Assembly (NCBI GenBank): GCA_944472155.2
Contig: OX235279.1
Span: forward strand, 122,070,110-122,134,109
Origin: Trichobilharzia szidati
Taxonomy: Eukaryota > Platyhelminthes > Trematoda > Strigeidida > Schistosomatidae
Direction: 5' to 3'
Length of the DNA stretch: 64,000 bases
In this document: one piece after another, positions 45,231 to 56,560 of the stretch
How the letters are laid out: the number at the start of each line of letters is the position of its first letter
Numbering within the stretch: the first letter of the stretch is position 1
Made by a program: the position numbers and the translations under genes
Notes under the pieces: generated by a model
What the model was told of the DNA's origin: nothing
Seen by the model: only the letters and a program-made list of their open reading frames with translations
Database searches by the model: none

Positions 45231-48200
45231 CTTCATCCATTGTTGGATAACCAATAAACTGTTGAGAATTCGTTTGCCAATTTATCTGGATCTGCTGTTG
45301 TTTTTGTTGGCTTATGAGAGGAACCATTTCACAATACTCGAATGACTGTGGATTCATAGAGGTGAAATATGCTGGCTGCATATTATTAAGTGTGTTGTAA
45401 TAATAATGTAATTGGTTAGAATTTTGTGATGGTACGTTGGGAACAACAAAATGTACACTTTTTGTGCTGCTATTATTATTATTGTTATTGTTACTATTAT
45501 TGCTGTAATTTTGGTCGCTTGATTGAAGAGAAGTTTTGCTAATTGACTGAGAAATTGTTGGTCGTCTTTCTAAGTAGACGGAAGATTTATTCACATCCAA
45601 GTTATTAATATGAGGTTTTTCATTCCTATTGGATCCTGGATATGATTCAGCCAGAGTACTTAAAGTACCGTCAGTTGCACTACGACCTATCATATATTTT
45701 TCTGTTGTTTTGTTTAACTGGGATTCTTTACTTTCCTCTGTGTTGTTCTCTGCGTGAATCAAGCTAGTTTTAATCTGTTCTTCGGAAAAGTATTGAATTC
45801 CAGTCACTTTCGTAGACGAAGAAGACGACCAATAGTTTATTGATTTGTTGGAACCTTGTATTGTTCTTAATTTTCTACGATAACAACACTGATAACATGA
45901 GCATCCCAGAACGATAATGATAAATGAAAACAACACAACACAACCAATTATTAGTGTACTGGAAGCTGTTGGATTATTTGAAATAAAACGGGATAAATTA
46001 GTTTTGTTACCTGAAAAGTAAACGAAAGTAACAAAATGAAACCATCTACTGTAAACTAAGTAAGTAGTGTGAAATTAAAATATTAAAAGGTGTTACCAAG
46101 GTCATGTAGCCGTAGATACGCGGAAAACTGAATAGACCCGTAGTTGGAATTTTTGTGTGTTTTCGATTTATGTAAACTGTCTGTTAAACAGTAATCTGTG
46201 TGGTGTGTTTCACCGGTAAAAAACTGTCTAAGTGTCCATTTGTAAAAAATTATATTTGTAAAATCTCAGTGATATTGAAATAAGTAATTCCAACGTTTCG
46301 TTCGGCAATCTGGTCCGAACTTCTTCAGGGAAATTAATCAAAATTAACATAAGAGAGGTTTTATATATAAAAGGCACATCTTTTGTTTTTAAAAACTTTG
46401 TCCAATCATGATTCATAAACACAAGTATTAACAAGTATAATAAACAAAATTGTATGAGCTGTGATCAAAATTTGACCTCGAACTTACAAATATTGGTCTA
46501 CCTTTGTTAAATACTTTAAACAGAGTGTGCATGCGTGTGTGTGTAAACAATTGTAAAACATTTCTTAACGTCTCCATAGGAAGATATAGACAGTCAGGAA
46601 TTTGACCAAGTATTATTAATTAGTGATACATATCCATTTTTATTTATTAATCAGGATTTTTGCTATGTATCAGCTAACATCACACCTTCATGTCTGTTCA
46701 AACTGTTAGTATCTAGAATTTTATGATTAGACGTATTTTCAAAATTTTGGTGTTTAGGATTAGAGTTTAGTTGAAGCACCCAGTCGAACTTATTGCTTTG
46801 TCTTCTTTTTGAAGATTGAGCTGCTTTATTCGGCCTACTGGAGTTGTCAGGTGACTCGACAGCTACGGATTTAGGATATGCATTCTGTTGCAGACAACGG
46901 AGAGTGAAAACACGATGATTGTGCCAATTACCTAATTTCTTTGTTAATTTAATTCGAATATTTTAGAACTACTCTGTCAAATCTTGACGACAGTTCATTC
47001 GAGTTGCCACTCTCCATGTAGCATACAGAGAAAGAGAGGTTCAAGAAAGATTGAATATAGAATGATCCTAAGGATGTGAATATGTAAGTTTTAGCAGCCG
47101 AGTATTTTTCAGTCAAAATTATGGTTGCAATTCATTCTCAATACTTATCAACTGGGTGCCTTTCGAGAGATTGATTCCATGAAACTTCTAATATCAGTAT
47201 GTTATACCACGGTGCTCAGCAGTAACGTAACCATTTGATTGTCATACCTGGGATGATACAGCAACGTGGTTACTATCTGCTTGTCGATTCAAAGACTCTC
47301 TGGTCAGGTACATAAAATAAGTTTTATCACTGACTGAAAAATAATACCTTACTTATGTATTATTTATTACAATCTAAAAGCAATTATTTCAATCATTTTA
47401 TTTCCGCAATACAGTGGAATAGGATATAAAGTAATCTGGTTTAAAATTAACTTAGTTAAAGCAGTCTTGGAGATTTACGTTTATTATCACGCTAAAAACC
47501 TGCAGTTTAGACCACTCTGGTAGTATAAGTGTGAGGCTAATTGGTGTCTATTAATTTTGTTAGCTTTTTTCTACATTGGCACGCATCTTTTATCTATTTA
47601 TTTTTGAAAAGTGTAGACTCACATGAGCAGTTTCCAATGAAAACTGCATTATCATTTTTACTTGTATAACTGGCGATCTAATCATCATTAAGAAGATGAG
47701 AACATGAATCTGCATATGCTTATGTAACTAGTATGTAAAAAGTAATACCAAGTGATGCACACAAAAATACTTCCTCCTGAAAGTAGCTGTTAGTGTAACC
47801 GGAATAATCTGGGGAACAAACAAGCAAAGAGACAGTAAACAGCAGATGATTAATCTTTCATTGTCTCATAAGCCTTCTACAACTCTTGTTATCTGTATGA
47901 ATCAACGTAAAGCACTTATACTTTAATGTTTGCACATATTTTTCATTCGAATGTTAACTCAGTATTTGTGATTTTGTGGTTTCCACATAGAAAGTCAAGA
48001 TCCAAGAATCTAGGTAGGTAAGTAATATGACTGTGCATTGACTGAAATGAAATTGGAACGACGTGACGCCATATATCTATTTGTTATAAGTTAAAGGTAA
48101 TAGAAGCAGTGTATGGATGAGGACGTCCTCCTCTTGAACTACATTCGCTATGGTACTGTGGGTACACACTTATGAGGACTTTCAAAGTAGGGCGAAACAG

Positions 48201-51200
48201 CTGTTCAGTGTTTCTTGTCTTTTGACTGCTTCTGTAAGCCGGTATCAGTCCTGATGAAATCATCCCTTTCACTAACATTTTATTTTTTAAACATGATAAT
48301 TCAGCGAAAGGAATGGTAAGTGAAATGATTTTCAGACCTGATTATTGTTCTTCCTCTCGGGTTCAACACAGAGCTTCAGCGGTTCATTTCCGTTCCACTC
48401 AGTACTGTTATCACTCTGAACATGCTCCACCAACGCTTCACATGATCGTCTCCATGTCACTGTCGGATGCCAGTCTGGTCGCTCCCCAGTTGGATATCAT
48501 TGAAGAGTCTGGCGTGTGGTGTCACAGTGAGTGTCTCTTCAGCATTTATCCAACCCATCTACATTTTCTAATGCATGTATGTTGAGCAGTAGGTTTTTGG
48601 CTGCTTTGCTACTTATCTTTTTCGGCCTGCCAGCCACCAGCTGTGAATAAAAGTATGCATTCTGTTGGTGTCCCTTACTCCAATATTCTCAACCATATAA
48701 ATGCACTAGGTCGAAACCAATGTTAAAAGTTCGAATCTTGTTCGTTGAGCTAAATGCTATAGACCTCCACATTGATTCCAGAATAATGGACATTTGTCCT
48801 GTTTCCCCGATCTGATCTTCGCTGCCGCTGACATCCTCATCTGTGTCGCCTGTAGTTGGAATGATACTTCCTAGGTGTATAAGTGAAAAATACGACTTCC
48901 CCTGGATTTCTGCCATTGATAGTGATTATTGTTGTTAACTGATTATTTTCATCACCTCTGTCTTCTCTATTTTCACTGTGTTATCTTGGCTGGCAACACG
49001 TTGGTTTCCACTTGTAAATCTTTGAGGTTTTGCGGCATGAAACATTAATCATCTGTGAAACCCACATCTTCTACATATCTTTTATCAGTCTAACGTGGTA
49101 TGTTCGCCTTCTCACAAACCTGATTAATACTTAGGTGATGTAAACAAGTCAATTTATTACTGGGCACAAATCCACAGTTCTCTATTTCTATTCCTGTTAC
49201 TGTGGTGATTTTATGTTAACTTCATTCAACAGTTTTTTGAATAGCTGGTTGGTGAGGATTAGATTTGTTTCTACGAGTTTGACCACGAATTGGTGTCAGT
49301 TGGAGAACCATTGGAAACCAGGGAGTACTGCCAGACAGCTGCTACGTCCTAGTTTGGGAATCATCGGCAGTACGCACTCACTACCAGGTTTCGAACCCAG
49401 GACCTTCCAGTTACAAAGCCAGCGAGCTCATAGACCATTCAGCCACTGGGACGCGATTGAATGGCCAGCCCATGAATTCTATCCAGTACTCCCTGATTTT
49501 CAATGGTTTTCTAACTGATATCAATCCGTGATCAATTCATTCAACATTCTTGAATGTGAATATATTTCGAAATGTACACATTTACAAACTATTTTTATAA
49601 AACAATAAGCCTATTCAAAATAGGACTGACCATCTATAACAGTTGTTACGTTGTGTGATAATTCAAAACAAAAGACTAAACACCAAACTGACCTTTTTGC
49701 TAAAATCAATTTATTTTATTTAAAAGACAAAAGATGACTATCCAAATTGGCAGGTAACTTCTGTGTTGTTTACATTTCCTAATGTTGAGACAGAAATACA
49801 TGTGTATGTAAATGTAGAGGGAATGTACATGACCTTAATATTATTTTTGGTTGAAAAATTAGTTATTTGTATGTCTTCTAACAGTAAATAATATATTCGA
49901 ATGAATACATTCACAACAGACAGTCAAACTGACACTGTAATGTATGATGATGCTGATGATAGTGACAATGATAATTCAACAGCATGTGCTGTTTTCTTGA
50001 TTTTCAAAATAACATTTTGTTTTTTTCGAGAAGGCGGATAGAAGAAGTGAAAAATATTATTATTAAAAACCAAAATAATTTTGTGCATAAACTTGGAATA
50101 GATTTCCCCCGCCCCCCACCCCCCCAACTAAATAAGGATGTACACCGGAGTGAAAGAGGAGAAGATTTGAATTGGCAACACAGTCATACTTAGCTAACTG
50201 TCACACACCATCCAATCAGAATGAAGTGTTAGTTAAGAAGGTCGGAGTTTTGTTGATGTACACTGAAGTTATTCCAATGACTTTTGTCAAGGTGTGGGTG
50301 GGACAGTTATCGTAGTGTTTATAAAAACAAAAAAAACAATCAACAGACAGTATTAACTAAGAAAACTAGTCAGTTAAAACAATTAATGATAGTAGAAATG
50401 ATACGGGAAAATATATAGGGATTAAGGCATGACTACTTCTAACCTGAATAGATTTCACTTTTCATGTGTTACTTTGTGATTGTAGAAAAGTGTATTGCAG
50501 AAATACAAACTCGAAAAGATCACGGATGAGTAGTAGCTGTATTCAGGTTAATTTCCTATGTGAACAATTATTAGGCAAAATAAAATTCTATTGTATATTT
50601 AGTTTATAGGTGGTTCCTGTCTGTCGAACTGCTGAAATGTTTCGAATATGATAGACTGACCTGTAATGGTGTCAGTATACCTTTACATAATATCTTTAAC
50701 ACTCCTTCCTATCATTTAGATTATCAACTTATCTATAGTTTTGTCCATAATTTATTTAGAAAATATGGCAACAGACACTATTTACACCTTGAATTCAAAA
50801 CGTAAATATCTCATAAGAAAATTTATCTCTAGTTAAGATAATCAGAAAGTGGATTTGTGGATGGAGAAAATATCAAGCTGAAGAGCATAAATAAGGTGTG
50901 AGGTGGTTTTATGTTTACTGTCGAAGGAAAGTATTAACATTCAGTGGAACTTCTACACTAAGGTAATGTAAATTAGTGCCAAGAAACCAAATGATTTCTG
51001 AGTCTTGACATAATTCGCAATCAAAGGGAAATATAATTGAACAATGGGAAAAGTCATATCCTGTGTTACCATGGTAATCGCAAACTGCTGACCTTTTCTT
51101 TTAAAGCATAATCATCAAATATTTAACTTATGATGATTCCGATTAGGAAAGTTTGTGAAGACATGAGCTATTTTATTGTTAAATTAATTTAACAAATTTA

Positions 51201-53868
51201 AGAGAGTCAATTCCATATTAATTTGTTTATTACATATATCACACAGTGAAACAGTATTATTTACTGGATGACGTTTCGAACACAAGTTATTGTTCATCAT
51301 TATTCCACCAATTATAATTACACAACTTCGAAACTTTAGTTTTATAGTTTTCCTTATTCTTTCCTATTTGTCGTCGTAGGGGTAGTGGAATTGTCCAGAC
51401 AGGTGTTGAATCATTCCTATAACACGTGTTTGCAGTTGATTCGATAAACAATGCCTCCCTCCATCCAGGTACATTATATTTTAAAACTGTCATTCTATCG
51501 CATCCATCCTATTGTATGGCTGTATTGTGTGTAATTGCATGCAGTTCTATCTACGGCTGAACTATTCTCCAGATTTCTTATCTTATTCGGCTCAACTAAT
51601 CTATATTTCCTGCTAGGTTTTAATGCTCGGCTAGTTTGACTGCACGTGTTCCACTACTTTGATCTATGTATTTGACCTGACAATCATTGCAGGCAGGGTA
51701 CTAAATGAACTAAATTTTTTTGTTTTATTGGCTTCACAGGATTGATCGTTTAACCGACAAAGCATGTTTCTAATTGAGTTCGTGGGTTTGAATGTTGCTT
51801 TTATTCCTGTCTTGTTAAGAATTCTGCGTAAGGTTTACGAGGCTCCTTCTTTGTAAGGAAGTACTACTGATGATAGTATTTCACTGCGTGATATACCTAA
51901 TAAACCACAGTGCCCCAGTTTTACACATATATTAATTACCATCGGTCCTATTTAACCTTTCAGTGTAGCAGTTTTCGCTGATAAGATGCAGAATATATCA
52001 CACATATGGGGTTAATATCAGGAAATGTTTCACAAAATCTGACTACATTATTAAGTATTTTGCATACTACTAAGAAGAAAAATCATTCAAAATTTTACTG
52101 ACTGTCATTAACATATCTTCAGTTCTGAATTAAGGTGTATTTAATCCCTACTCTAGCCTTTATGTTTAGTTGTAGGCAGTGAAAATGAAACAAATTACAT
52201 AAAAATAAATGTATTCTGTATTCATCTAAAAATTGCTAGTTTTCGGGACTTTATTGAATCTAATTGCCAGATTATACAGTTATTTCATGTCAGAATATTT
52301 AGACTACATTACTGGTACACGAGGAGAGCAAAAGAAATGATGAATTCAATTCCCAGTAAGCTAATTAGTAGTGCAATATTTAAAACACTTCGATTCTGCA
52401 TCTAAGCAACACTGGTTGATATGAGTGGTTCCAAGTACTTTTATTATTACTATTATTTTATCCCTTTACGTTCTCAGTGGAACATAAGGCTTCAATCAAG
52501 CTAGAGCTTTGAAGTTTCGGTAGAAGTGGTGTTTATTTTAATGGGATGGGGTTGCTAGCCTCATGCCCAACCTTCCCTCTTTACCAGTATCATTACTGGG
52601 TTAGTGAGGTAAAGGAGTGCGTCGGCTGGAGATCGAACCCCGAACCACCTGCATAGTTGGCGAGCATTCTACCGCTGTGCCACTCATGCAACACTTTTAT
52701 AGGCTGGTAGTATATTACTAACCTTGTCACATTACATGTGGTTTATTTCTCTAGTTACTTAAATAAGTTCATAGACAATAAATTATTCCTAGTTCAAATT
52801 TTGATAATACAAGGGAGTATGAAGATAAATAATCATCAGGTTTGAGGTTTATTGACTTGAAAGTTTTTGAGGTGCTTACTACTCAAGTGCGTCAATGCAA
52901 ATATCACAGAAGTTTCTGTTTTAATCTGGGGAGAACGTAAAGTCTCATAACTAAGAAAATATTACAGACACGAACTGTAATACCACTTCAACCATCTATC
53001 ACAGACAACAAAAAAGTGGATTTTGTGAAACTAAATAACATTTTGAAAATTATAAGCAGAACAGAAATTAAAAACACTGGTTGCTCAGATTTTCCTCATT
53101 TATAAAAAGGGACGTAGGAGAATATTTACAGCAGAATTTGAATGCACTTATTTCATGGTTTCTCTTTAATTGCTTTAAATGTTATGAAAATACAATTTAT
53201 GCACTACAACCTGGTTTAATATACTTGACAAAGGTGTACTGATTAAAAGTTTTTCAAATTTAACTGCAGGCAAATTAAAGGAGCCCTCATTTTTACCAAA
53301 AACGTCAACATAAAGCAAAAGGTTTGATTTATAATCAAGACAATTTAGAAATACTTACTTCCGCCTTGTGACTCGTCAATGTTTGAAATTTGAATCCCTT
53401 TGTGCTTTTCATTATTATAACTTTGTATGATTGTACTACTGCTTAGCTTGTATACTGTACATCCAACGTTATTTAAGTCAGCTGGCGTAAGATGCGCGCC
53501 AACAAGTGCACGTAATAGCTGACCAGGTAAATCTGTGGGATTCATCCTCAGACTAGGTAATTCATCTCTAGCATTATGACAGTGTACAATACTATCACAT
53601 TGTAATTGTTTTGAAATACAGTAACCGTAATCATCATTTTGAATAAATGATCTGCGCGTCTTTTGTTTTATTAATTTAAATTTCAATAAACTTTGTTGCA
53701 TTAAATGTTTCTCTGTTGTTGTTGCTGTCATCGGATTGTTGAACTCTTGAACATGAGAAGACTTGATTTCGTTAATATCAGGCACTGAACGCTTTTTATG
53801 TGTATAGGATATTTTGGATGATTCCACTGGCATATGTCCACAGAAGAATTCGTCACTTCCACAAACAC
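45231..53868 (-). CDS. Single-pass membrane protein with LDLa-like module (two exons seen)
   Basis: Exon 1 seen: 53868-53359 (acceptor CCAACAG|GT, donor A|AGTAAGT read as A then GTAAGT). Exon 2: 46010-45231 (acceptor TTTTCAG|GT, donor GAAG|GTAAGC). The phases join to give ...SQGG-S-NKTNL. Exon 1 has VCGSDEFFCG, an insert of about 70 residues, then YGYCISKQLQCDSIVHCHNA RDE, the Cys/acidic pattern of an LDL-receptor class A repeat; no sixth Cys follows at the usual spacing. Exon 2 has a 20-residue helix (TLIIGCVVLFSFIIIVLG), a juxtamembrane CSCYQCCYRR likely to be palmitoylated, and a tail with an Asn run and Gln-rich end. An LDLa beside a helix recalls NETO-like receptor auxiliary proteins, but CUB domains were not found in the window. 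More exons must lie on both sides. Confidence 0.7.
46200..46520 (-). mobile_element. Penelope-type terminal fragment within the intron
   Basis: The minus strand has the typical terminal stretch CCTGAAGAAGTTCGGACCAG...CGAACGAAACGTTGGAATTA followed by an AT-rich tail, as found at ends of Penelope-like elements of flatworms. No coding part is attached. Confidence 0.6.
46286..46334 (-). ncRNA. Hammerhead-like fold of Penelope type
   Basis: On the minus strand: stem I TTCC/GGAA, core CTGAAGA (46328-46322), one additional A, stem II GTTCGG/CCGAAC (6 perfect pairs, 9-nt loop, 46320-46300), GAAA (46299-46296), minimal stem III AC/GT and T at the cleavage position. Hammerhead motifs with very short stem III are established in Penelope-like elements. 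The extra A between the core and stem II leaves activity uncertain. Confidence 0.6.
46521..48160. other. Intron sequence, nothing recognised
   Basis: Part of the 7.3-kb intron (53358-46011). No ORF or repeat family recognised. Confidence 0.5.
48165..48295 (+). mobile_element. Smalpha-like fragment with decayed hammerhead
   Basis: ACACT...AGTGT stem I (48169-48219 region), TATGAGGACTTTCAAAGTAGGGCGAAACAG in place of the core and stem II (GAAA intact), CAGCTGTTCAG, then a body ending in TGATGAAATCATCCCTTTCACTAACA. Landmarks match the units at 1.3-1.8 kb. Confidence 0.6.
48330..49130 (-). pseudogene. RTE-like element fragment (minus)
   Basis: From about 49080 downward: a catalytic box relic reading FTDD (no 4-nt insertion), then HLGSIIPTTGDTDEDVSG (about 48870) and SMWRSIAFSSTNKIRTFNIG, then a C-terminal decayed stretch to the RTE terminus around 48340. 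Same subfamily as copies 2-4 but more diverged. Confidence 0.7.
49247..49475 (-). mobile_element. Smalpha-like retroposon (minus) with decayed hammerhead
   Basis: Minus strand: A-box CAGTGGCTGAATGG, B-box GGGTTCGAAACC (49398-49387), GTGCGTACTGCCGATGATTCC, loop CAAACTA, GGAC, GTAG where GAAA is expected, CAGCTGTC and GGCAGTAC. Stem I is extended (GTACTGCC/GGCAGTAC, 49374-49324). Body ends near 49247. Core lesions: CUGANGA reads CCGATGA and GAAA reads GTAG. Confidence 0.7.
49488..49545 (+). mobile_element. Smalpha-like 3' fragment in inverted orientation
   Basis: CCAGTACTCCCTGATTTTCA, GGTTTTCTAACTGATATCAA on the + strand match the segment after the ribozyme in the other copies. It lies 13 bp from the minus-oriented copy, so the two form an inverted pair. 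Confidence 0.55.
49546..51215. other. Intron sequence, nothing recognised
   Basis: A C-rich run lies at 50106-50126. No gene or transposon was recognised. Confidence 0.5.
51216..51890 (-). pseudogene. Penelope-like element fragment with GIY-YIG relic and 3' terminus
   Basis: Minus strand: LRRILNKTGIKATFKPTNSI (about 51840-51780), then CNDCQVKYIDQSSGTRAVKL AEH (20 plus 3 residues; the YIG is YID) near 51700-51630, then decayed sequence and a terminal part TTCGAAACGTCATCCAGTAA followed by ACTGTTTCACTGTGTGATAT, shared with 1055-1115. On the + strand a related sequence, TTTCACTGCGTGATATACC, sits at about 51880, so inverted terminal pieces flank the fragment. Different Penelope subfamily from the 9, 21 and 27 kb copies. 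Confidence 0.7.
51891..52436. other. Intron sequence, nothing recognised
   Basis: No supported feature apart from the terminal-like sequence at its left edge. Confidence 0.45.
52445..52692 (-). mobile_element. tRNA-derived SINE with RTE-like tail and 8-bp TSD
   Basis: Reverse copy of the 30.9-kb SINE: tRNA head at 52690-52612 (GTGGCACAGCGGTAGAATGC, GGGGTTCGATC), body, and tail GAAGCCTTATGTTCCACTGA then AAAGGGATAAAATAATAGT. Direct repeats ACTTTTAT flank it at 52437-52444 and 52693-52700. Confidence 0.85.
52701..53350. other. Intron sequence next to the LDLa exon
   Basis: Ends with the GTAAGTATTTC donor of the exon 53868-53359. Nothing else recognised. Confidence 0.5.
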
Positions 53869-53879
53869 CTGTTGGTTTT

Positions 53880-54330
53880 GCTTTGAAAAGATAATAACAA
53901 ACAGCTTTTAATAACTTGGTAAAGAAAAGATTACAGGAATAGTGAAAATTAGACTCTGAATATGGCTGTTTCTATAAAAATAATATTTTTAAACCTCTTT
54001 GAAAGACTGTAGACGAGTAATGGGAGTTAACACCGTATTTGCTGAAAACTGCTGCATGAATTAGGCCAATACCTGAGTATTTGAACTGTTAAAATCCTTG
54101 AATCGATGCAGTAGACATTTCAGGGTGACTCCATCTACTAAGAAGTTAAGGTGAACAGCTATAAAAACTAAAGAGTTTATAACACGGATTCATATGCATT
54201 TCCGTTCAAGACAACTGATGGGGTGTTAACTAGGCATGTACATTATACAATAGCTGAGTCCAGAATGATATTTCCATGAAAGGTATTATATTCTGTACAG
54301 TAAAGTTAAATCAAAATAAGTGAAAGTTAC
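53880..54330. other. Probable intron upstream of the LDLa exon
   Basis: Contains the acceptor tract of exon 53868. No further exon was recognised. Confidence 0.4.
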
Positions 54331-54334
54331 ATCA

Positions 54335-54530
54335 AGTAGAAGGCAAATGAGAGAAGTTGAGTTGGGCGTGAGCCAGGGGTAACATGAAGGAGATTATGTG
54401 AAGAGGAAATGATAACTTGTGGGCAATCGTGGAGCTAGTTAAAGACGACTACAGAGCACATAGTGAAATGCAGGTGTGCTGTTAAAGTCCGATGTTCCAC
54501 TAGGAACCTAATGGAATAATAACAACATAA
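54335..54530 (+). pseudogene. RTE-like 3' terminal fragment
   Basis: GAGTTGGGCGTGAGCCAGGG and AGATTATGTGAAGAGGAAATG correspond to the RTE C-terminal coding end (RVGRRCKGDLEE equivalent); the terminus reads CGATGTTCCACTAGGAACCT, GGAATAATAACAAC. Only the last 200 bp of an element. Confidence 0.65.
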
Positions 54531-56308
54531 GTAAGTGGAATGCAATATAGAGCTTGTTAAATTTCACCTTATTTTTTGCCAAGTTTCATCGAGTTATTAG
54601 TGACTACATTTAATAATAAGGCTTACATTTTTAGTATTGTTCTCGACATATTAAAGAATAATAATATGATTTGTTGAAATGCACTTTATACAGAACTTAT
54701 TCAGTTATAGCAATGATGTTAAGTAACAGCATCAGACTTAAGATGTTATGGAGTGAAAAGCTTGAAATTGTCACAGTTTATCTTACTGTCTATTTCAAAA
54801 TAAATAAAAATTTATGGTTTTAGACATTTTATGCGAAATGGAGTACAGTGTCCATCGATTCATTTCAAAATTAAATAGAAGTTACTGCTCGATAACTGAT
54901 ATTATTCAGCAGTTACACCGAATTCTAATCAAAATATGTAGTCATATGCCTGAAACTTTCTAGGCGCCATTGAAAACAAGTGATTCTTAATTCATGGTCT
55001 TTAATATCGAACACCATTTTATTTTATTCAACACATACACATGCTAATAACTTAGACTACGCTATTTCTTCTTAATTGAAATGCCTGCTGTGAATGAGGA
55101 ATTAAATGTCAACTCCAGTGTTTCGTGCGTTACCGTAGAGGATTGGAGGAGAAATAACAGAATATAACAAAATCCAATGAATAGAGTTGTATTCCAGTTG
55201 GTGTTTCTATGTCTGTTTGGCAGGTTAGATTTAATTTAAAAGGAAGTTGTTAACGGAAATGATTATTTTTATGTCAAGTGATAAGTCAAAGAACAGAATT
55301 CTCCGCGTTTATAAGATATTTTTTTAAAATGATTACAGTTGTTACGATTTAGACGTTAGGGTTTACTGATTTTGTGAAATACAAAAAAAATGTTGTAGAA
55401 TGAAGTCAATAAAAATGGTCAGTACTGATGTAAATTAACAGCCAATCAAGACGAAGGTTATCAGAAGATACAATTACATCATTCGTGGAGGATTCAAATT
55501 AGTTCACTTCATATTGATGGCTGTACTCAAGATGTTGTCTCAAAGAACAGTGAAAGCTTCACATTTAAATCACCCAAATCGGCGAATGCATTCATCAGAT
55601 ACAAGCTGTAATATTTATATACATATATATGCATAGATACGTACTATACCTTATTATATACTGGTTTGTTAGGAAAGTATAAGCAATTTCGAAAATGTCA
55701 GTTGTTATATGAAAAACTTTCAAATTTATCCTCTTCAAAAATGTTAAGCGACAAAATAATAAGTTCAGGAATTTCAGTACACTGTGTATATAGAAACGAA
55801 GTAATATTACCAGCCGTGCTCACTAACTTCTCACGGTTTGCATTTTTATTTGGATACAGTGATTTTATGTCGTTGCATTTCATATTATACTTAAGGGCTT
55901 TCTAGTTATTCCACTGATATGAACAGCCAAAACCAGGATATCTCTAGTTATATACACGCATCCATTTCGATTCTTCTTAATCGGAAAATTGTGTTTTATT
56001 TTTCAGATGTTTGTTCAAGTTAAAAATGATCATTTCGTGAATTCAAACTGTTGTACTTCAACCGGCTTTCAGGCGTGTGATTAATGGTTGAAATAGTAGT
56101 GCTAAATTAATATACTTAATTTTTCACTGACAATACAATACATATGTTATAAATCTCTGATTTGTTTGACATACTCATTAATTAGGTGTATGATAGTTAC
56201 AATGAAACAGTAATATTTATCTTCCGAATTGTAGATATTTTTAAAACGACTAAATATCGTCTACTTTGCTGCCACATTGAGGAAGCTTACAAATAATAAA
56301 CAGATCTT
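54531..56308. other. Non-coding, nothing recognised
   Basis: AT-rich with short ORFs only (for example 79 codons at 55666-55905, no motif). Confidence 0.45.
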
Positions 56309-56318
56309 AGTAGAGAAA

Positions 56319-56550
56319 TACGTGCGTCGGTGGCATAGCGGTTAGGATGCTCGTCGACCATGCGCATGGTTCGGGGTTCGATCCCCGGCCGACGCACTCC
56401 TATACCTCGCTAAGCCAGAAATAATGCTGGTGAAGAGGACAGGTTGGGCATGAGGCTAGCAGCCCCATCCTGTAAAATAAACACTGCTACAAAAACTTCA
56501 AGCCATTAGCTTGAGGCCCTATGTTCCACTGGGGAACGTGAAGGAAAAAA
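56319..56550 (+). mobile_element. tRNA-derived SINE with RTE-like tail and 10-bp TSD
   Basis: tRNA head 56324-56395 with acceptor GCGTCGG/CCGACGC, A-box TGGCATAGCGGTTAGG and T-arm TCGGGGTTCGATCCCCGG; body; tail TGAGGCCCTATGTTCCACTG, GAAGGAAAAAA. Direct repeats AGTAGAGAAA at 56309-56318 and 56551-56560. Best preserved of the three copies. Confidence 0.9.
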
Positions 56551-56560
56551 AGTAGAGAAA

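Noticed and set aside
51262..51310. Hammerhead at the end of the 51-kb Penelope fragment
   Set aside because: CGAAACGTC and ATGATGA are present, but C3 is missing and stem I does not pair without a gap; it may be a relic but is not supportable.
56324..56395. Functional tRNA gene
   Set aside because: Same SINE family, with its own 10-bp TSD.
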